Of a DNA stretch of 36,106 nt, positions 32,015-36,106 are shown in pieces (the stretch's first letter is position 1; each line of letters starts with the position of its first letter). Under the pieces are notes generated by a model. It was not told the origin of the DNA, did not search any database, and was given only the letters and a program-made list of their open reading frames with translations. Origin of the DNA: JACPLA01 sp035291905 (GTDB lineage Bacteria; Bacteroidota; Ignavibacteria; UBA10030); assembly GCA_035291905.1 (NCBI GenBank), contig DATDRF010000108.1, positions 1-36,106 of the forward strand. The letters run 5' to 3'. The translations under genes and the position numbers were made by a program.

Positions 32015-35000
32015 ACGTTTCGGCGCCTCGGTTGGAACACAAGATCCGGTCTCCCACGGCCGGATATTTTTTTTCCTCCTGGGGTTTCTGCTTGCTTCGG
32101 AAGCCCCTGCACAGAGCCCCGACTCCGTGGACGCCAGGGCAGCCGGGAGCGTTCTTGAGGTCAGGCAAGGAAACGTCCTCGCAACAGCCGTCCTCGTCAG
32201 AAACCCCTCGGCCGTCAGAAAGACTTACAATGTCCGGGTTGCACTTCCGGACGGATGGAAGCCGATTCTGCGCGACACGCGGTTTGAGCTCGCCCCCGGG
32301 CAATCCGATACGCGCCTTCTGAGTTTCTCCCTCCCTGCATCCGCAAGTGCCGGTACATATCGGGTTCGCTATCTCATCGCAGACCAGGACGCTCCCGCAA
32401 GGGAAACGGAGGTCGCCATTGAGGTTCGAATCATTCCGGTGCTCAAACTTGAATTGAAACTCCTTGAAGCCCCCCGGTTTGTCGCGGCGGGTCAACGGTA
32501 TACCGTGCGGTTTGCATTGACCAATCTTGGGAACATGGCCGGCAGAGTTCGACTAAGCGCGCGCAACGTCGATGATTTCGCTGTGCAAATCGATTCACCC
32601 CGGGTCTTTCTTGAGCCGAAGCAGACACGGACCATCACGGCCGTGGTGATGACAGTGCGGGACAATCGGGGAAAACTTGCCAACGCCCTTGAAATGACTG
32701 CTCAGCTCGGTGCCGACTCGACCGTTCGGGCCCGCGCAGCGAGTGTGGTCGATGTTATCCCCCAAACGTCCGATGTGGATGACCGGTACCTCGAGCTGCC
32801 CCTGCGGGTCAGCGGACGGATTGCCGGTGAGGAGGGCCGCGTGGGTGGGCAGATTGAAGTGATGGGGGGCGGGAGCTTGACGGAAGATCGTTCTGACAGG
32901 CTGGATCTTCTTGTGCGGACCCCCGATATCCAGTCGCAGTCATCTCTCGGTTTGCGGGATGAATACCGCCTGCGCTACGCTGCCACCTTCGGTGAATTCC
33001 AGGTGGGAGACTGGAACTATTCCCTTTCACCGCTCACAGAGTACAGCCGCTACGCATTTGGGGGTATGGGCATGATTCATTTTAAAGGCATAAAAGCCGG
33101 CGGCTACTTCAATGAATCCCGGTTTCTAACCCCGAACCAGCGTCAACTCGCGGGATTCCTCGGCTTCGAGGTGGAAGAAAAGTACGGGGTGACGGCGAAT
33201 TTCTTGAAAAAGGACGAGCAGGTTGAAAGCGAAATTACCAGCGTTCGCGGCATCGTGCGGCCTCTTTCCCTGGCGAATCTCGATATCGAATACGGCGTTA
33301 GCAGCGGCGAGAAAGGTCGGGATAATGCTTTCGCGGCACAGTTAAGCGGGAAAGAGAAGATTCTCGCCTACGACGCAAGGTTTGTCCGCGCCGGTTCCTC
33401 TTACACGGGGTACTACAGGGATGTGAACTACCGGTCATTTGCTTTGAATCTTTTTCCAATGCATGAAGTTCGGCTGGAAGCTTACTACCGCGAGGAAGAC
33501 AGAAACCTGAAGCGTGACACCTCACTCTTCTTCGCGCCGCGTGAACAGTTTATTCAACTGGGAGGAGGGTACTCGAATCTCATTGCCCTCTACTTTCGTT
33601 CGACAGTGCAGGAAGACCGCCTCCCCATTCCGCAATATCAACGCAGAGAGGAGATGGCCCAAATCAGGCTGGGGTATTCTGTGGGTCAGGTCGCTCTTTT
33701 CTCGAATATCGACCTTGGGTCGACGCACAACAAACTCACAGGGAAGTCGTTTCCGTTCCAGCGATACGCCCTGTTCAGCAGCTTCAGCATTGCGGCGGCG
33801 CAAAATTATAGCACCTCGCTTGAATATTCAACCGAGCGGGATCTTTTTACGGGAGATCCCCTCGATCGCATCGGTGCAAGCGTCACCGCGTCACTGTTCC
33901 TGACCCCGAAGTCCAATCTCCTGGCAACGGCTTACTGGACGCGCTCATTTACATCCGTGCGGCAGGATTATGCGCTCTTCGACGTTGCCCTCCAACATGT
34001 GTTTCCTTTTCGGCATCAGGTTTCTATCCGTGCCAGGCAGAACTACGCGGTTCCTGCCGTCAACGGCAGAGAGCTTGCCTATATGCTGCAATACAGCGTC
34101 CCTGTGGGTATTCCGATCAAGCGAATGACCTCAAACGGCCAACTGAGGGGAAAGATTCTTGACGAACAGGGAAGGGGAGTGCGCAACGTCCTCATCAACG
34201 TTGGCACTTCCGCGGCATTGACGGATTCCGACGGAGAATTCTTTTTCCCTTCGCTCAGCCCGGGTGAAAACTTCCTCGTCCTCGACAAGCTCACGATTGG
34301 CATGAACAGGGTCCCTGACGTACTCACGCCCCTTCCCGTTAACATCGCGGGAGGCAAGGAAGCGGAGCTTAACGTCCACCTTGTGCAAAGCAGTGTGGTA
34401 ACAGGGCTTGTGACTCTCTCTGCATTCGACAAGAACGATACGTCGATGACCGCCCTGATTGAAGTGGGGCCGCAGGCGGGTCTCGTCCTCGAGCTTTCGA
34501 ATGGGACGGAGATACAACGCCGTGTGAGTGACAACAGAGGACGTTTCGTGTTTTCAGATCTTCGTCCGGGACGATGGACTGTTCGGGTTGCCGGAGGAGT
34601 ACTTCCACAATACCACTTTGTTGATCGCGAGTCCCACAGTGTTGATCTGGCTGCCGGCGGCAAACGTGAAGTGGCATTCAGAATTCTTCCCCGTAGGCGG
34701 ACCATTCGGATTATCGAAACAGGAGTGGTTCAACCGCAACAAGTCCGGGCGGACACTGCGGCTCAGCGGCCGGTCGAACCAGAGACGATTCGACAACAAC
34801 AAGTTCCCCCTAAAGCAGCAGAACGTGTCGAGCCGATGCCCGGACTGCAGCAACGGGCCCGCGGCGACACCTCAGTCAAACGTCCTGCGATTCAGCCAGA
34901 ACAGGCGCGGCCCGCCGAGATCGTGACCCATGATATTTGCCTTGTGTCGTACGACCGAGAACTCAAAGGATATGTTGTTCAGATCTCATCCTGGATGACG

Positions 35001-35456
35001 TTGACGAAAGCGACCGCCCGCGCAACGTACGCGGAACGAATGACAGGACTCAAGGCCAAGATAAGCCAGGCCGAGGTGCGAGGACTTGGCACCAGGTACC
35101 GAGTGAAGGTGGGGCCGTTCAGGACGAAAGCCGAAGCGAATTCATTTTGCGGCCAGCTGCTGGAAATGGAACGAGAGGCTGTTGCTGCCGAGGCAACGGA
35201 ACAAGAGATTTGTCTGGTGTCATTCGATGCGAAACTTCGGGGATACATGCTTCAGATTTCGTCTTGGGAGACATTGTTGAAGGCGACGACTCAAGCCAAG
35301 CATGCGGAACAGACAACCGGCCTGAAATCGAGGATTGACAGGGCTGACGTTCGGGGATTGGGGACGCGATATCGCGTAAAGATCGGGCCCTTCAGAACCA
35401 AGGCCGATGCTGAATCGTCCTGTCAGAAATTAATCTACCGCATTGAACACCGGTAG
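31986..35456 (+). CDS. Usher-like outer-membrane protein with two C-terminal SPOR domains
   Basis: An 1156-residue protein. A signal peptide lies at about residues 25-42 (IFFFLLGFLLASEAPAQ). Two NEW3/Ig-like domains follow to about 250, then a long stretch of amphipathic strands with many aromatic ends (about 270-710) typical of an outer-membrane barrel. Next comes a carboxypeptidase-regulatory-like domain (LRGKILDEQGRGVRNVLIN, then TDSDGEFFFPSLSPG), a second similar domain (GRFVFSDLRPGRW), a Pro/Gln-rich linker, and two SPOR domains (about 983-1073 and 1074-1156, each with VQISSW- or LQISSW-type strands and GLGTRYRVK). Barrel plus post-barrel Ig-like domains resemble fimbrial ushers, and the upstream genes support that. 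The only plausible start is TTG 31986, after a G-rich site. It could instead be a surface-polymer porin or an unrelated barrel. Confidence 0.7.
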   Translation: MPLNTICNSERFGASVGTQDPVSHGRIFFFLLGFLLASEAPAQSPDSVDARAAGSVLEVRQGNVLATAVLVRNPSAVRKTYNVRVALPDGWKPILRDTRFELAPGQSDTRLLSFSLPASASAGTYRVRYLIADQDAPARETEVAIEVRIIPVLKLELKLLEAPRFVAAGQRYTVRFALTNLGNMAGRVRLSARNVDDFAVQIDSPRVFLEPKQTRTITAVVMTVRDNRGKLANALEMTAQLGADSTVRARAASVVDVIPQTSDVDDRYLELPLRVSGRIAGEEGRVGGQIEVMGGGSLTEDRSDRLDLLVRTPDIQSQSSLGLRDEYRLRYAATFGEFQVGDWNYSLSPLTEYSRYAFGGMGMIHFKGIKAGGYFNESRFLTPNQRQLAGFLGFEVEEKYGVTANFLKKDEQVESEITSVRGIVRPLSLANLDIEYGVSSGEKGRDNAFAAQLSGKEKILAYDARFVRAGSSYTGYYRDVNYRSFALNLFPMHEVRLEAYYREEDRNLKRDTSLFFAPREQFIQLGGGYSNLIALYFRSTVQEDRLPIPQYQRREEMAQIRLGYSVGQVALFSNIDLGSTHNKLTGKSFPFQRYALFSSFSIAAAQNYSTSLEYSTERDLFTGDPLDRIGASVTASLFLTPKSNLLATAYWTRSFTSVRQDYALFDVALQHVFPFRHQVSIRARQNYAVPAVNGRELAYMLQYSVPVGIPIKRMTSNGQLRGKILDEQGRGVRNVLINVGTSAALTDSDGEFFFPSLSPGENFLVLDKLTIGMNRVPDVLTPLPVNIAGGKEAELNVHLVQSSVVTGLVTLSAFDKNDTSMTALIEVGPQAGLVLELSNGTEIQRRVSDNRGRFVFSDLRPGRWTVRVAGGVLPQYHFVDRESHSVDLAAGGKREVAFRILPRRRTIRIIETGVVQPQQVRADTAAQRPVEPETIRQQQVPPKAAERVEPMPGLQQRARGDTSVKRPAIQPEQARPAEIVTHDICLVSYDRELKGYVVQISSWMTLTKATARATYAERMTGLKAKISQAEVRGLGTRYRVKVGPFRTKAEANSFCGQLLEMEREAVAAEATEQEICLVSFDAKLRGYMLQISSWETLLKATTQAKHAEQTTGLKSRIDRADVRGLGTRYRVKIGPFRTKADAESSCQKLIYRIEHR
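34932..35450 (+). repeat. In-frame tandem duplication encoding the two SPOR domains
   Basis: Unit 1 starts at 34932 and unit 2 at 35205, an offset of 273 bases (91 codons). Over a 64-residue core aligned by hand, 43 residues are identical. Both units keep GLGTRYRVK and GPFRTKA. Confidence 0.8.
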
Positions 35457-35464
35457 ATATCTGA

Positions 35465-35590
35465 TGAGAAAAACGATTACACGAAGTGACACAAAGGTGT
35501 CACGAAAAACACGAAGGGACAAGAAGCCCGCTGCTTTCCTTCTTGAACTTCGTGCATTCTTCGCGCTCTTCGTGTCACGTCTTTTCCTTT
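35465..35590. repeat. Dispersed-type repeat (ACACGAAGTGAC)
   Basis: Part of the 356-base gap 35457-35812. GTGACAC/GTGTCAC with loop AAAG forms a hairpin at 35486-35503, and an inverted relative, CTTCGTGTCACG, lies at 35568-35579. The short open frame through it (35443-35661) has no family features and looks like a by-product of the repeat. Confidence 0.6.
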
Positions 35591-35633
35591 TCCGCCCAAG
35601 CATGGGGAAAAACAGGGATTTCTCTAAACCTAT

Positions 35634-35646
35634 TGTAGAATCTACA
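35634..35646. promoter_or_regulatory. Perfect 13-bp palindrome, candidate activator site
   Basis: TGTAGAATCTACA is a perfect inverted repeat with a one-base centre, about 98 bases upstream of the -24 element at 35744. Its position suits an enhancer-type activator site. It is not the TGTATCA heptamer seen near 28.9 kb. Confidence 0.4.
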
Positions 35647-35743
35647 CTTCCGGCTTGTTAATTCCTCCTTCCCCGTTTCCCAAACCCCGCATTTTCAGGC
35701 CCATTCCTGATATCTCATTGGTGCGGGCAGTCTGTCGCGAACG

Positions 35744-35759
35744 TGGCACGCCCGTTGCA
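35744..35759 (+). promoter_or_regulatory. Consensus sigma54 promoter for the distal subunit gene
   Basis: TGGCACG-CCCG-TTGCA matches the -24/-12 consensus at every defined position. The start would be near 35771, about 42 bases before ATG 35813. Confidence 0.8.
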
Positions 35760-35812
35760 GTAGTGATCCCCGGCAATTGGTCCTTTCTCTTCTTGTGTTT
35801 GAAACGGAGCTG

Positions 35813-36106
35813 ATGTTTATTGTAGCCACTGCCATGACCAAGAGAATCTTCAAGGGTGTTCTCTTCACCGCATTTTCAATCGCTTGTGTGCAATCTGCTT
35901 TTGCCCAGGTGACTGCCAATCAGTCCGTTACGCTTCAGGTTCAGGCCGTCACGAAAATCGCCGTAAGCGGAAATCCGGGTGCTCTTGTCATTTCTGATGC
36001 CGTGGCGGGAAGCGACCTGACATCGGTATCGGACAACACGACCAGCTACAACATCACAACGAACACTGACAACATGAAGATCGTTGCATCGATCAACTCG
36101 CCGATG
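35813..36106 (+). CDS. Second major-subunit-like gene, 3' end outside window
   Basis: The frame is open to the window edge (98 residues). A signal peptide (MTKRIFKGVLFTAFSIA, ending SAFAQ) precedes VTANQSVTLQVQAVTKIAVS, then GNPGALVI, LTSVSDNTTSY and MKIVASI. It is clearly paralogous to the protein at 29086 and shares its strand order. ATG 35813 has GGAG only three bases upstream; ATG 35834 gives the cleaner signal peptide but no ribosome site. A perfect sigma54 promoter precedes it, so it is probably a separately controlled fibre subunit. Length and C-terminus cannot be judged here. Confidence 0.78.
   Translation, partial: MFIVATAMTKRIFKGVLFTAFSIACVQSAFAQVTANQSVTLQVQAVTKIAVSGNPGALVISDAVAGSDLTSVSDNTTSYNITTNTDNMKIVASINSPM

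Noticed and set aside
35443..35661. Short plus-strand frame after the usher-like gene
   Set aside because: It consists mostly of the ACACGAAG-type repeat, overlaps the usher stop and has no ribosome site.

Overview
The window reads as chromosomal DNA of a Gram-negative bacterium of the Bacteroidota/Chlorobiota/Ignavibacteriota (FCB) type. I infer this from the complete MoxR/Bat aerotolerance-type operon, an AddA/AddB-like helicase-nuclease pair, a stand-alone four-helix-bundle (S23/IVP) gene, LytTR/LytS-type signalling, and many short dispersed inverted repeats between genes. No rRNA or marker protein is present, so the phylum-level call is an inference. Base composition is moderately GC-rich and even, apart from an AT-rich regulatory island near 28.8-29.0 kb.

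Layout. 1-735: 3' end of an unrecognised gene. 891-2354: secreted transglutaminase-like protein. 2468-8391: overlapping addA-like and addB-like genes (double-strand break end processing). 8480-10177 (minus): periplasmic gamma-glutamyltransferase. 10421-13213: a paired M16 metalloprotease system with one catalytic and one non-catalytic subunit. 13304-13379: tRNA-Gly(CCC). 13690-22262: moxR, DUF58 gene, short batD-like gene, batA, a four-helix-bundle gene between inverted repeats, a batB-batC fusion, batD, batE. 22306-23037: unknown exported protein, followed 3 nt later by tRNA-Val(TAC). 23579-25588: LytTR response regulator and LytS-type kinase. 25624-26583: TPR protein.

The most unusual part is 26663-36106. 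A minus-strand pair encodes an NtrC-type sigma54 activator and a small degenerate histidine kinase in which the phospho-acceptor His is Asp. Divergently from it lies a locus resembling a chaperone-usher fibre assembly system: four small exported beta-rich proteins, a PapD-like two-domain chaperone, and a large usher-like outer-membrane barrel protein with two tandem C-terminal SPOR domains. A fifth subunit-like gene, paralogous to the first, begins at 35813 and runs off the window behind a perfect-consensus sigma54 promoter (TGGCACG-N4-TTGCA). Weaker sigma54-like elements point outward in both directions from the shared 28.7-29.0 kb region, which also holds four copies of TGTATCA/TGATACA. I propose a sigma54-controlled surface-fibre system whose usher is tethered to peptidoglycan by SPOR domains. 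The parts are visible in the sequence; the assembly function is inference.

A second notable structure is the four-helix-bundle gene between batA and batB. It is bracketed by 27-bp imperfect inverted repeats whose outer ends coincide with the batA stop codon and the first base of the batB start codon. A solo copy of the same repeat lies near 23.4 kb. At least seven families of small repeats occupy intergenic gaps in the window.
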